In this document: piece by piece, positions 1 through 11,224 of the stretch
How positions within the stretch are numbered: position 1 is the stretch's first letter
How the letters are laid out: each line of letters begins with the position of its first letter
Assembly (NCBI GenBank): GCA_023374025.1
Contig: SIJG01000163.1
Coordinates: 18,785-82,784, forward strand
Length of the DNA stretch: 64,000 nucleotides
Origin: Heterodera schachtii
Taxonomy: Eukaryota; Nematoda; Chromadorea; Rhabditida; Heteroderidae
Direction: 5' to 3'
Program-made: the position numbers and the translations under genes
Notes under the pieces: model-generated
What the model saw: the letters and a program-made list of their open reading frames with translations, nothing else
What the model was told of the DNA's origin: nothing
Database searches by the model: none

Positions 1-76
1 TATTATTTATTTCACTGACTTTTATATCGGATTAAAACTTTGGCTTTTTGAAGCGCCAAAATTAAGGCCGGCCAAA

Positions 77-300
77 TGTTCGAGAAAATGCCCATTCTTC
101 GTCAAGGCTCATTTTCTCCTCGGCACTTTTATTTGGAATTGTAGCGCCGAAAACGGAGGCCAAATTTTTAGAAAATGAAAATAATGGTCTATTAATAAGC
201 CAACATTTTTTGAAAAACACAATTTAAAAATGACTAAAAAAGCGAATGGCAAAATGCCAAATGAAAATGGTAAAGAATCAGCACATATCAAAGAATTTTT
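77..300 (+). pseudogene. 5' fragment of a small secreted protein family
   Basis: Around 90-210 one frame reads a hydrophobic signal-peptide-like stretch ending FSSALLFGIVAPKTEAKF. It matches the starts at 1533 and 57246, where SALFFGSV or ALFIESVAP follows a similar hydrophobic core. The start codon region is in another frame (ATG at about 78 and 90), so this copy is broken. It is preceded by the TTTGGCTTTTTGAAGCG motif, also found at about 2551 and 58926, just downstream of other copies. That suggests tandem arrangement of family units. Function unknown. Confidence 0.45.
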
Positions 301-571
301 AAGCTAAATATTTTTTTTCATCAAAATTTTTTTTTGCTTTTCAAAAAATCACACAAACTAATTATGTAATTAATAAAAAAAACAATTCCCAAATTTCAAA
401 AAAGCCGATTTGCATTAAAGCAAGGAACGAGAGCTAATGAATGAGTGAGAAAATTTTGGCCAATCGAACAAATGGCATAAAAACCAAAAGTGAATGGACA
501 AAGCAAAGCATTTATAAAAGAAAATAAATATTATATAAAAATAAATTAATAATCTAAACATTTGTAGATCA

Positions 572-670
572 ATGTCATCAAAAGCGGCAAAAAAATCGCT
601 TGACCGTTCGTCCTCAGCAGCATCTGTTGTATTCGCTCCATGCAAAAGTGCTTCAATGCTTATCTTATAA
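572..670 (+). CDS. Conserved 32-codon ORF, copy 1
   Basis: The ATG at 572 opens a 32-codon frame beginning MSSKAAK and ending CKSASMLIL, then TAA. A second copy lies at 3781-3906. Between the copies the ends ASVVF-PCKSASMLIL are kept, and several differences are synonymous (TGC/TGT, GCT/GCC). It could be a real small peptide, a terminal exon (an AG precedes it at 565-566) or simply part of a duplicated repeat. No family recognised. Confidence 0.3.
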   Translation: MSSKAAKKSLDRSSSAASVVFAPCKSASMLIL

Positions 671-717
671 ACTAATTTACATAATTTTTCTTATTAATTA
701 AGCAAGCAATTTATTAA

Positions 718-836
718 TTGCCTCCAAATGCAAATGTCACGGGAATACGGCGTGCTCCCAAAGGCATTTTGGCTGACAAAATTGCCGAGGGCTATGAAAT
801 TGTTGGCAAAAAAAATTGTTTATGCCATTTTCCTTA
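718..836 (+). pseudogene. Second-exon fragment of the secreted protein family
   Basis: The frame contains KIAEGYEIVGKK, matching KIAQGYEIVGKKK at about 58343-58375 and LIDQGYEIAGK at about 1695-1725. All three precede the coiled-coil exon in the fuller copies. Here neither a signal-peptide exon nor a coiled-coil exon follows in frame, so it reads as a stray piece of the family. A poly-C tract at 901-913 follows. Confidence 0.4.
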
Positions 837-1532
837 TATGTCTGTAGTCAAAACCGGTGAAAAAGCTAAAAACATGGCCATTCTTTTGTGGCAATACTCA
901 CCCCCCCCCCCCCTCGTTTATATCCAAAAGAGTTTTATAGTAAAACCGTAGTCGCAAAACAGCCGAAAAATATTATTCATATAATTTCTAAATAATGTTA
1001 TTTCTATTATAATAATGTAAAAACCAAAATTATAATCAATCCAATCATTTATTCATTGTATGGCAAGGTCATTCATTTTTGGCAATTATTCCCCCCCCCC
1101 CCTCCTAGGATTTCGTAATGTAAGGCATTGTATGGCATGGCCGTTAATCAGGCATTATCCCGCCCCAGCTTATACAATGCATGGCATGTCGGCCACACAA
1201 TTGTTGGCATTTGCCACATATCCCTGCGCCACATTGAAAAAATTGGGTATTTAAGTCAATTTGGCACTCCACTGAAATCACTCCTACCAATTTTCTGATT
1301 TCCCAAGGCTTTTTTTCTTGCGCCAACCTCAACCCCTCCCTACTTTATCTTAATACGAAAAATCCCAAGCAACCACAAGCGAAACCACGAAAATCCAACT
1401 CAACGAAATTAGTTTAAGTTCCGCCGACTTCCTGTACCCTCGCTAACCCAACCCAACACAACCATTAATTTAAATTTTAAGCCTCCTAATTCCTATAAAA
1501 CTTCTAAATCTTTTGGAAATTCTAACCAAAAA

Positions 1533-2277
1533 ATGGCACAATCTTCACAAAAAATACTACGCCACTTCTCCGTCTCACTCATATTCATTGTATTGTTGGC
1601 ACTGTTCATTGAAAGTGTAGCGCCAAATGCAGAGATCGAAATAAAATTCGTCAATAAAAAAGTTATTATACTTCTAAGAGGGACGTGGAGAGTTTGATTG
1701 ATCAGGGTTATGAAATTGCTGGTAAATTTTTGAAATTGTCCAGACATTTGCGTCTATGTCCAAAATTCGAACTTAATTTTTTCAATCTTGGAGCTCATAA
1801 ACAACATTAAAGTTAATAAATGTTGTTCTTTTCGTTAATTAGAAACAATAATTATGTTGTTTGAAAATGTATTTTATTTTTTCAAAAAATTACAAACGTT
1901 CAAATGATCGCAGACATTCTCTTTCAATCGCTTATTTACAGTCCATCTGGAATTGAAAAATCTAAGTTTGACCTAAAATTTTTGACATAGGCGCAAATGG
2001 GGGGGGGATAAAAGCAAATAAATTAAATAAATAAAATTCCAAATTATATTTTGATCACAGGAATGACCGAAAATGATTATGATTTTACATTTGTTTTCGT
2101 GAAGAAGGATGATCACAAGAAAGACCAAATTGGTGCGCTTGTGCAGAAAATTGGCGAGCAACAGAAAAGTGTGGACACTCTTGTGGAACAAACCAAGACA
2201 CTCAACGGCAAATTGGACAAAATTGTCGATAAAATTGGCATTTTGGTGAAACAATTGGGAAAGAAGGATGGCAAATG
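1533..2277 (+). pseudogene. Secreted coiled-coil family gene, frame-broken copy
   Basis: The ATG at 1533 begins a polar residue run, then a hydrophobic core (LIFIVLLALF) and a probable signal-cleavage region (ESVAPNAE). After about 40 codons the frame closes, but the +1 frame carries TSKRDVESLIDQGYEIAGK, the conserved family segment. A second exon follows an acceptor at 2060 and encodes FVKKDD, then a heptad-like run (VDTLVEQTKTLNGKLDKIV) to the stop at 2275-2277. The 57246-58651 copy has the same order. The intron holds a 256-bp inverted-repeat element. The single-base frame break suggests a pseudogene or an assembly error. The family is unnamed to me; a secreted effector role is possible but unproven. 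Confidence 0.5.
1744..1999. mobile_element. Short inverted-repeat element (MITE-like)
   Basis: The left end reads ACATTTGCGTCTATGTCCAA. The right end (about 1979-1999) reads TTTGACATAGGCGCAAATG, its near reverse complement. The interior has the TTTCAATCGCTTATTTA motif, which recurs at about 56588-56605 and, inverted, at about 59760-59776. Related ends lie at 56495 and 59692. No coding capacity is visible. It sits in the intron of the secreted-family copy. Confidence 0.5.
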
Positions 2278-2648
2278 AACACTTTGCTGAGTGATTGATC
2301 ATCTGATATCTCTGATCACTACTGATCAGTAGACGAATCGGATGTTCGTTCCTCTGTTGATTTTTAGGATGATGGGTTTCTTTTCTGTCAAATTGTTTTT
2401 CCATTTCCATGGACTGTCCTTTCATTTTCCATCCCATTTTTCAAACAACTATTTTATTTACCCATTTCGGTGATCATTTTTCTATATTAACATATTTTTT
2501 TTGCTTGTTATACATATATTTTCTCTGCTTTTTATTTGGAGTTAAATGTTTGGCTTTTTGAAGCGAAAATTTTTGAGAAAATCGTGTTTTAAAAAAAATT
2601 GGCTAAAAAAAAGTTATGTTCGAGATGCCAAATTCTTATAGGTAAATG

Positions 2649-3775
2649 TAGGGTTCGAGCCCCGCCCCCGCCCCCGTCCCCGGGGACGGGACAGGTTTTT
2701 GGGGCTCACCCCCGTCCCCGCCCCCGTGACTCAGACCCCCGCAACCCCCGCCCCCGCGACCTTCACCCCCGCGGGGGCGCGGGGGTGAAAAATACACCCC
2801 TAAGAATGACATATTCGTGGATAAAAGGCAAAAAATTTATATAAATTTTGAATTTTTTTTATCCATTTGACAAATTTTATGACATAAAGAAATTTTTATT
2901 TTCACTTTTAATATATTTGTAGATTAGTGGTTAGTACTTCAACATTAACGATACTTTTTGTTATGAGTTCGACACCGGCTGACGTTTTCTTTTAATTTTA
3001 TTTTTTTTTCCAATTAATACAGGCTTTTTCTATATGTTCTTATTTGTAAGAAATGTTCTGATTTGGGGGTAGTGCCTTATTTTCATTTAAAAGAGGGAAA
3101 TGCATATAAAGTCAAAAATTTTCCCCTTGCGGCGCCAATCGGCACAGCCGACCCCCAAAAAATCTTATTTTTTCTTAAAAATTAGCCAAAAATCTTAAAC
3201 TTTTGTCCTTTTTTGGACAAAATTTGTTAACAAATTGCATTCAAATTTTCAAAATTTTTTCCCGGCTGCGCCTATCGGCACCGCCGGACCCCTTCCTTTC
3301 CCAAAAGTTTTTTGGAAAAAGTGCGCCGAAAAAAATGTTAAAAATCTGATTTAGTGATCCCGAATGCACTGTGTTCTTATTTTTGCCCCTAAAATCTTAT
3401 TTTTTTGGCCTTGGTTCTTATTTTGAAAATTTTGAGATAGAAACCCTGGATTAATAGACAAAAACACCCCGTAAAATTGACTATTCTGGCATACTTTATA
3501 TCCCCAAATTGGTGATTTTTAAACAATATCTGTGCAATTACATCAAAAAGAATTAAATTGAGGCGATACATCAAATAAAGGAATGCGGAACCAAACACAT
3601 CATTCAAAAAAATTGATTTTTTGTGAGATTTTTTGGAGCTAATTAAAAGCAAACCCCCGCCCCCGTCCCCGGGGGCGAGTCATTTGCTCACCCCCCCCCC
3701 CGCCCCCGCGACTCTGACCCCCGCAATCCCCCGCCCCCGCGAAAAGCCACCCCCGCCCACGGGGCTCGAACCCTA
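2649..3775. mobile_element. Non-autonomous hAT-type element with 8-bp TSD
   Basis: The left terminus is TAGGGTTCGAGCCCCG and the right terminus CGGGGCTCGAACCCTA, a perfect 16-bp inverted repeat. GGTAAATG flanks it on both sides (2641-2648 and 3776-3783), an 8-bp target-site duplication typical of hAT elements. Both ends carry GC-rich CCCCCGCCCCCG blocks in an AT-rich interior. The interior has a tRNA-like segment (about 2925-2990) and two copies of a CGGCGCC/CGGCACCGCCGG motif (3128-3150, 3252-3292). I see no transposase. Confidence 0.75.
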
Positions 3776-3780
3776 GGTAA

Positions 3781-3906
3781 ATGTCATCAAAAGCGGCAAA
3801 AATTCGTTGCCAAATTAATTTGACAAAATCGTTTGGCCGTTCGTTCTCAACAGCATCTGTTGTATTCACTCCATGTAAAAGTGCCTCAATGCTTATCTTA
3901 AACTAA
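3781..3906 (+). CDS. Conserved 41-codon ORF, copy 2
   Basis: Homologue of the ORF at 572-670: MSSKAAK at the start, CKSASMLILN at the end, with nine extra central codons. Its ATG lies inside the right-hand target-site duplication of the adjacent hAT element (GGTAAATG). The insertion therefore left the start codon intact at this border while separating the ORF from its original upstream sequence. Coding status unproven. Confidence 0.3.
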   Translation: MSSKAAKIRCQINLTKSFGRSFSTASVVFTPCKSASMLILN

Positions 3907-4469
3907 TTACCATAATTTCTCTAATGTATTAATTGTAAATTAATTAATTGCCTGTCACAACTGCGTGATACACTACAATGCATTAAATGCTCGCTGACAT
4001 ATGACATTGAGCAGTAGCGGCTGATGACAGACGCACTAATCACTACTGGCCGAAAATTGCATGAAACATTTAATTTAAATTTGCATTTTTATTATAATTT
4101 ACATTTTCAGATCACTTTGCTCAATCAACCCAATTCAATGGTCTCCTTTTTGTGTTAAATTTTCTATCAAAATAAAGGTGTCATTTTGTACGCGTAAATT
4201 TGTCCAATTAATTCGCCCAATTTTGGCACTTACCGAAAATATTTTGGCACTATTTGTGTGTTAAATGCCAATTCAACTGAGTTTTGGGTAGTAAATTCGT
4301 TTATTATTTGAAATTTATTTGATTTCTATTTCATATATATGCACATACATATAAATAAATATTATGCTAAATTTAGTTTTTGTTTTCGTCTATTAAGCGA
4401 GGAAGAATGATTAATGTGCCAAATGTAATTTTCATAAAAAAAAACAAATAAATATTTTCCTACCTAAAA

Positions 4470-5188
4470 ATGCCAATAGGAATTTTGATGAGATGCGCAG
4501 ATCAGAAACATAATGCCAAAAAGAAGAAAAATGGCTTAATGACGCAGACGCCGACGGCAAATTACATCAGCAGCAACAACAACAATTATGCTAATGAGCA
4601 TGGTGATCAGCAACATCATCAGCAGCAGAATTGGTGTTCAATCACAAAAAATGGGAGCAAAAAATCACGGTCCATGGATTTGCTACAGCAACAACAACAA
4701 CAACAACAACATCATAAACAACGGCATGGAGCAGTACCAGCAACACAACCAAACAGCAGAAATAGTTGCTGGGCGCAACAGCAGCAGAACACTGGCAGAT
4801 CGGACAGGTGAGGCAAAAGCATGGCAGAAGCAGATTTAAAAAAAAAATTAACACTTGGGAGCACTTGTCTTCCATAACCACCTCTCCAACACTGTTTTTA
4901 CCGTATTCTAATGCTGCCCTACTGTAATTCTTAAACAAATTTGATTACGGTAAATTCCAAAAATTCCTTTTCCTTTTTAGCCATGCCACCACCAGCAACA
5001 GCTTGCAGCCGATGAGTGCCGCCACGTCGTCCGCATCGTCCGTCAACGGCTGGAGGAGGCGAAGGCGCAGCTGCGAACCCCGCCGGGGATATGTGCCATT
5101 GCGGGAAAGCCAATGGGGGGATAAAAGTGCCGAAGATGAGGGGGAGGAGGAGGAGGATGAAGACGAGGAAGACGTCATTTTCCTGTAG
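4470..5188 (+). CDS. Two-exon low-complexity protein, unrecognised
   Basis: Exon 1 (4470-4807) starts MPIGILMRC and is rich in Asn, Gln and His, with a Gln run at about residues 73-80. It ends at a GTGAGG donor in phase 2. Exon 2 starts at 4981 after TCCTTTTTAG in the matching phase and runs to TAG at 5186-5188. It contributes an Arg-rich patch (WRRRRRS), then an acidic Glu/Asp run and the C-terminus DVIFL. The spliced length is about 181 residues. Matching phases and good splice signals support a real gene. I recognise no domain. Upstream exons are possible because the start is not otherwise fixed. Confidence 0.5.
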
Positions 5189-5271
5189 ATGCCATGCCAT
5201 TCCAGTCTGTAGGACTGCTCGAGCGGGTCTCGGTCTCGAGAAAAGAAAAGTCTCGTTTCTATGTTATATGG

Positions 5272-5420
5272 GCTCGAGCCAAGCGCGTAACCAGCAGACC
5301 CTTGGCTTTGGCAGAAGGGGGGGGGGGGAGGGAGGCTGAATTCAAAGATTAGATTTTTAGGGGGGTTGGGTTTCTATTTTTTTTAAAAATCCCGAATTAG
5401 GGGGCTTGTTTTTTGATTAA
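5272..5420 (+). repeat. Fragment of a dispersed element end
   Basis: The segment GCAGACCCTTGGCTTTGG followed by a poly-G tract is the near reverse complement of the segment at about 11604-11643. Both look like terminal parts of one repeat family. Flanking bases do not match each other, so they are not shown to be the two ends of one insertion. Confidence 0.4.
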
Positions 5421-5549
5421 TAAGAGTGATTTGCAATTATTTCTTTTTTATTATAATTTAATTATTTATTTTATTTTTTGTGTAATTGACTCCAAAAAGG
5501 CGTGCCAATGTGACGTTGTTGCTGTCCTCGTTGCCATCGGCGCAGTCAT

Positions 5550-5832
5550 TGAGCCTATTAACACACGAAATATTAATTAATTGAGCAATTAATATTATAC
5601 ATTGGGCGACCGTTGAGTCGAATAACTCATGACTATCATTATTTAATTAAGTAGCAATTAACTATTATACATTTATAGGTGGTCGTTGAGTCTATTAACT
5701 CATGACAATCATTTTTAATTGAGCAATTAACATAATAATATATTTATGGGCGATTGTTGAGTCTATTAATTTATGACAATCATTATTTTATTAGCAGCAA
5801 TTAACAATCATACATTTATGGGCGACCGCTAA
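5550..5832. repeat. Tandem repeat, period about 75-80 bp
   Basis: About 3.5 units, each with GAGTCTATTAACTCATGAC, then AGCAATTAACATTATACATT and GGGCGACCG-like bases. The units are diverged. No coding role seen. The block lies just downstream of the minus-strand gene ending at 5857. Confidence 0.65.
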
Positions 5833-5856
5833 TAATGTACAAATTTTCATCACCGT

Positions 5857-7181
5857 TTACCGTTTTGAGGTGGTTGCAGTCGATGCCAGGTACTTGAGCA
5901 CATCTTTGTGATACGTGCCGTACGCTTTGGCCAACCGTTGCTTCTTCAGCAACAACCCGAGTTCGGCACTTTCGCTGTCCAGCATTGTCTTCTTCGTCTT
6001 TGCCACAGCCCGCTGCATTGACAACTCCTTCATCCGATGATGGTAGTCGCTTAGCTGCTCTTGGCGCCGAACTTCTTGATCTTCGTGAAACTTTCCCGCC
6101 ATCGCAACCGTCCAGCTGACGGCATGCCTCTTTTTTTTGCAGCTGTTCCAGTCCTTTCTGGCACTTTCAGCTGTACGACCAAAGTAAAAGCCATCACATT
6201 CTAAAGGACAATTAGCGTTTCTAATAGGCAGGGCAAAGTTTCAAATAAAAAAATGGCCAAAAATGTTTGTAAATCTGGATTTATTGAATACTTTTGGCCA
6301 TAAAACTTTGTTCAACTTGATGAATTTATTAAAAAACAATTAGGCTACCGAATGATATCAAGAATTTAAAATTTAATTAGTTTTGCGTTTGAACAAATTT
6401 ATGGGCAAATTTTTGTTATCAATTTCATTTTATTGCTTTTTATACGCCATAACACAAAAAAATATCCCACCAACCCTTGATGATGTCCGGCATATGCATT
6501 TCGAAGAATGCCGTTGAAAGTCCCTGGTGGCTGTTGTGTGGGCTGTCGACGGATGCCACCGCAACCGCCCCCTCCGCCACCTTTTGGCTGATGAAGCAGA
6601 AGAGCATCCTCGTCCTTTCCCGCATGATGTGCTGATCATCTTCATAAGAAGCAGCTTCATCCTCATCATCATCCTCTTCCTCCTCCTCCTCACTTTCCTT
6701 CTCTTTCTCGCCCGCTTTTGATGCCGCCGCAACTGCCCGCGGCAGTGGCGGTGCTGCTGTCAGCGGAGACTTTTGTTGTTGGCCATCTGCCAAAAAATCT
6801 CATGGCATAAAATATTCAAACAACTGTATGCATTTATGAGCGGTTGAATGCATACGACTATAAAGAAACAGCTATAAAACTGTAAAATTATGGACGGGCA
6901 CCCGCCCCATAAGGATAGGGTTATAATAGAGGGATCGCACAGATACCGTACTTCACCGATTATATCCACCGTACTTCTTCGATTATATCCCGCCCACTAG
7001 ATTAGAACTCACTTCTCGAATAAAACTCCCCTTCTGCTGAGCGGGTTGAAAAATAGAGCCCCCGGGGGCTATAATCGAAGAAATACGGTACATTAATCAA
7101 CCCACCCTTTCCCTGTTGTCCATCTTTGCCGCAGCTGCTTGTTGCGCAATTCCGCCATTCCTTTCCACCATGGAATGCCAT
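5857..7181 (-). CDS. Acidic / coiled-coil protein, unrecognised
   Basis: Two exons join in frame. One runs 6786 to 6475 (acceptor TTTTTTGGCAG, donor GTTGGT). The other runs 6170 to 5857 (acceptor GTCGTACAG, stop TAA). The first holds a Glu/Asp-rich stretch (EEEEEEDDDEDE) and then FEMHMPDIIK. The second is a charged helix-rich tail with HEDQEVRRQEQL, ELGLLLKKQRLAKAY and HKDVLKYL. A possible first exon starts at ATG 7181 with a donor near 7112; its frame fits but little else supports it. No family recognised. An internal ATG at 6102 could start a short form. Confidence 0.5.
6900..7092. repeat. Imperfect inverted repeat in an intron
   Basis: GTACTTCTTCGATTATATCC near 6971 is mirrored by TATAATCGAAGAAATACGG near 7070-7088, and a partial extra copy of the left arm lies just before it. 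It sits in the putative first intron of the minus-strand gene. Its nature is unknown; it may be a small MITE remnant. Confidence 0.4.
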
Positions 7182-7299
7182 TTTTGTTCACCAATGCGCC
7201 ACTTCTAATGCCGGCCAGCCACACTTAATTAGGCAATCAAAGTAAATTAATTGATCATTGTGTAAGTAATTAAATTTAATTTATTCATTCAATTTGTAC

Positions 7300-9240
7300 T
7301 TGTGTCGTATAAAGAATCATGCACATCAAAGCTGTCAAGAGTTGACATTTTTTGTTGGGTAAAATTAAGTAAAAAGAAATGACAGAGGAAATTTTTTTTA
7401 AATTAAAAATTAAATTAAATAAAATATTTTTAAATAAAAGTGGGGGGAGGGCATTAATTGCATTTAATGAAAACGTATAACTTTCAGTATATAAAATTAC
7501 AGTAGGCCATCATAAATATAAATAGTATTCTTAATTAATGATAAGTGCAAATTGGAATTTATTTACATTAATTAAACAAATGCAGCTGAATATTGGGTGC
7601 AGAAGAATAAAATGACAATGACTAATAGGCGGTAATAGGTAATTAGTGTTGATTGACATTTAATTGAGGAGGGCAAATGGCACAGTTACGGCAAATTCGT
7701 GACCAGTGATCAAAGTTAATTGTGAGAAGAAAAGAGAAGATAAATTCTCAAAAAAGGAAGACATAGATAGGTATTAAATTTAAATAATAATTAATTGAGA
7801 AATGTGCGCTAATTGACAGGGAGTGCTAATGAATGAGTTATGATGATTTAATTGAAAAACTTTTTATTTTTTTTCAACTGAAATCCGAAAACACGCTAAA
7901 TAATTACAATGCAACATTTTTAAGGTTTTTAGAAAATATTGTAACAATTATATTTATTTAATATTTCATAATTATTTAAAATAAAAAATGCGAAGAACCG
8001 ATGGACGCCAAAACAAGCACAATGTCATTCATTTTATGGCCATTGGCAAAATGCCGCGGTGGAAAATGCCGCGAATTCGTCGATGGACACTAACAAAACA
8101 TTAATTGACCGTTGGCAAAATGAATGGGAAACGGAGTCCATTCATTATCCGATTCAATTGTCAATCAGAAAAGCGGTCTTAAAGTTCAAAAATTTTGGAT
8201 AATTTATAGAAAAATTGGGGAATTTAAGAAAATTTGAGAGTCAAGTGGCCCCATAGGCATCTCCGGGTGAAAAAATGAAGTTTTTAACGACTCGTTAAAA
8301 TTTTTTCATTACGACGAATAGGAAACAACCAACAATTTCTATTGGCAGAAAGTACAATGGCAAAAAAGTGAACAATTGGCACCAATTTTCGAAATTTTCC
8401 TTTTAATTTAACCATTAAAAAGAGGAAACAGTTGAAATATTATTTGTTTTATGAGACCAAGGGGGATAGGAGTCAGCAGATACCTGGAAAATAATGTGTT
8501 AAATAATCATAATTTTGGGCGGCGGGCATATGAAAAAAAGTTGCAAAAAGGGGCGAGAGAGTGCACACGTGGTATACCGGAAAGAAGCTAGAGCACCAAG
8601 GAAATAGTGTGTAAAAAAGATGCAAATTCTCTCTGCTCTGTCCCATGATGCACCCCATCCCTTTGTCCTCATCAAATTTTCTTCCATTTATAAGGTCTTT
8701 TTCGTTTGATTGCTAACGCGATGGCTCTCCGGCGCTGTTTCCCGATGGTTTGGAAGTGTTGGTTTTCAACCATTAAGAGAATGGCTTCCAAGCATAAACG
8801 GCATTAGCTGACATTTGTTCTCGTTCTCGCCGTACCCGGTTGTATTCGGCTGGAGTCGGATTGAGCTTTAACATCGCTTCGTTTTTTTTAATCGTTTGTT
8901 TAATAATTAAAATGCTCACTATTCAGAATTAGAAACCTCTCTGATCAATCGCTGGCGATCAGATTTATATTTTTGAAATTTAATTTGTTTTTTAATTTAG
9001 AAGAAAGGCTTCTTCGGATTTAGCACCTTTGGGGGTTCAATTTCATCAAAATTTTAATAATTTTCCATCACAAAATAAATTTAAATTTCGCGAAAAAAGG
9101 CGGTGCCATTTTTGGAGCCATAAAAGTGCCGGAAAAAACCCACCCGTGCAGATAAATGTAAAACAGGTAGTATAATAAACAACAAAGTGCCATTTAGCAT
9201 TAATTTCGCAAGGGGCGGAGTCAATGCTGATTGGTTAAAC
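7300..9240. repeat. Segmental duplication, copy 1
   Basis: Base order from TTGACATTTTTTGTTGGG near 7340 to AACAACAAAGTGCCATTT near 9180 is repeated at 18245-20545 and 21655-21800. Shared landmarks include CGAATTCGTCGATGGACAC versus CGAATTCGCCGATAGACGC and the TGCGCTAATTGACAG-like stretch. A GATTGAGCTTTAACATCGC landmark is near 8860. This copy lacks the insertions seen in copy 2. A short minus-strand frame reading MLKLNPTPAEYNRV near 8868 is kept in copy 2 as MLKLNPTPTEYNRV; that is weak evidence for an exon. Otherwise no gene seen. Confidence 0.65.
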
Positions 9241-9504
9241 ACTCGTCATTTTATGATTTATTGCATTTTTGTTAATAATTTTGGGAAAAACGCCAAAATA
9301 ATTTAATTTTTTAAAATTTTGTTTTTAGGCTCTAAAAATAAAACCTAGAAAATAAGCAATATTCGAATTATGTTCTTTCGGTCCCACATTTTTGGGGTCG
9401 GAATTCCAATTCCCGAAAATTTTGGGGCCTCGGAAAATGATTTTGCCGACTTAAATTAAGCGCTCTTCCCTCGCAAATTGGTTTTTAATTGCCCTCATTA
9501 ACAG

Positions 9505-9736
9505 TGAAATTTGACAAAGAACATTTTGCCGAATGGGGCTGCAATCCGGCATCAAATGAAGATCCTGACGACACTTGTCGTGCCATATTCCCCGAGGGAT
9601 ATAAGAATGCCAAAGTTTGGAAGTGTTATTGCGAAGTGTGTGGACTTTTGATGATTCCGCTGACATGGGCAACAGTGAAGACACTTTTAAGTATCATTAT
9701 AATCGGCTCAAAAAATGGATAGCGAAGAATCATTAA
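9505..9736 (+). pseudogene. Cysteine-containing exon-like ORF, frame-broken
   Basis: After a CTCATTAACAG acceptor the frame reads KFDKEHFAEWGCNPASNEDP, continuing to a Cys-rich end (WKCYCEVC). The +1 frame then carries TFDDSADMGNSEDTFKYHYN and a basic tail to TAA at 9734-9736. The composition looks coding on both sides of the break. Family not recognised. It could be a decayed gene, an assembly indel or two exons with a missed intron. Confidence 0.35.
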
Positions 9737-9739
9737 AAG

Positions 9740-11224
9740 ATGAGTCAGCAGCAGTCCTTTTTTATTGCTACCACAAAGAGCACATTTATCGTCGTTTTTT
9801 CTCTAATTATCCCCCAATCAACCTTAGTTAATCTCTCATCAGATTCTCCAATTATCCCCCCCCCCATTCTGAGAAGGTTGAAAATTTATCCTTAATGGAG
9901 GATAATTAGAGAAAATACTGTTATGTAAGTAAATCTTTATTATTTTATTATTTCATGAGTTTAGTTATATTCTTCTGAGATTCATGGCATTTTCAATTTC
10001 ATTCAATTTGTATGTAATAAATGGTTTTAAATTAAAATGTTTATTCTTTCTTAATTCCTCATCTCTGTTTTACTATGTATTGAAAAGGTAAATTTTTAAT
10101 TCCACCTAAATCTGTACTTTTAAAAAAACTAATTGAAAAAAATGAATTTGAAGGGTTGATAATAAATGCCGTAAATGAACCTTCGGAGGGCTTTTTTGGC
10201 ACATAACTTTCTTAGTCAATACGACCCCTCAGGGGCGTGCCAATTGTTTCGGACAAGAAAAAACGGACGGTCCAAGAAATCTTGGGTTATTTACACTTCA
10301 ATTCCAAGCTTTTAAGCCGGTTTTAGAAGAAAAAATGGAAGAAAAGTCAATTTTTCGAATTCGGACCAATTTTGATTTTAATTTTAAAAATGAATTTTGG
10401 ACTTTTTGTTCGAAATCGGGTCCGGGCTTCGGAATTGGTCTAAATGGATGTCGGATTCGTGATCAGCGACCCCGAAAACCCCAGGAAAATGGTGGGTGAT
10501 CCTTCAGTTAAAAGCAGAACCAGCAAATTAAAAAAATTTTTGTTGCTTTTTTACAAACAAAAAAAAATCGCTTAAAATTTTTTCAAAGGTTTTGAAAAAT
10601 TTCTAAGTTTGAGAATTTTTTAAAAAATTCGGCAGCTAAATTTTGTCTTGTTCCCTATTCTAATTTTCGTTACAGTCAAAGACGGTCACAGTTCGCTGGA
10701 AGTACTGTACAAATATGTGCGACGTGTGGCAAAGATGTGCACCGAATTTATGAGTGCTTCGGTACGGCAATTTTTACCACATCCGTCCAATTTTGTACAA
10801 ACAATTGTCCCGGTTTCAGTTGACATCTCTCTCAGCAGCAGCCGACGATGGGACAATGCTTTTTTAGCTACCGTACTCAAACGTACAGTGCATTTTTGAA
10901 TTTTTTTTTCCAAAAAGAAAGAGGGGGGGGGGACAATCTACAGTATTACCCATGACGGTATGCATTTACCCCAGGAAATTGCCGTACATAAAAAGGCAAG
11001 CAAATAAATGTATGCATTTGTTTATTCTAAAGAAAAAACAACAACAACAAAGTAATTTGGAGAGAAAATGAGAGCATAAAATCGGCAATTTCTCAAAAAC
11101 AATAATAATTAATTCACTTCCGCACATTGCTTTTGCCCGCTTCTTCTTCATCCTCCGTTGGTGGCGACAATGGCCTACAATTGAGTGCAACAAATTTGAA
11201 TTGGATGATGAATTATTTTTCGAT
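9740..11224. other. Mostly unassigned sequence
   Basis: It holds poly-C and poly-G tracts and a dispersed CGGGTCCGGGCTTCGGAATT segment near 10420, related to the repeat at 53.77-54.29 kb. One plus-strand frame (10676-10898, after a TTCGTTACAG acceptor) reads EVLYKYVRRVAKMCTEF and could be an exon, but I cannot place it in a family. Confidence 0.4.
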
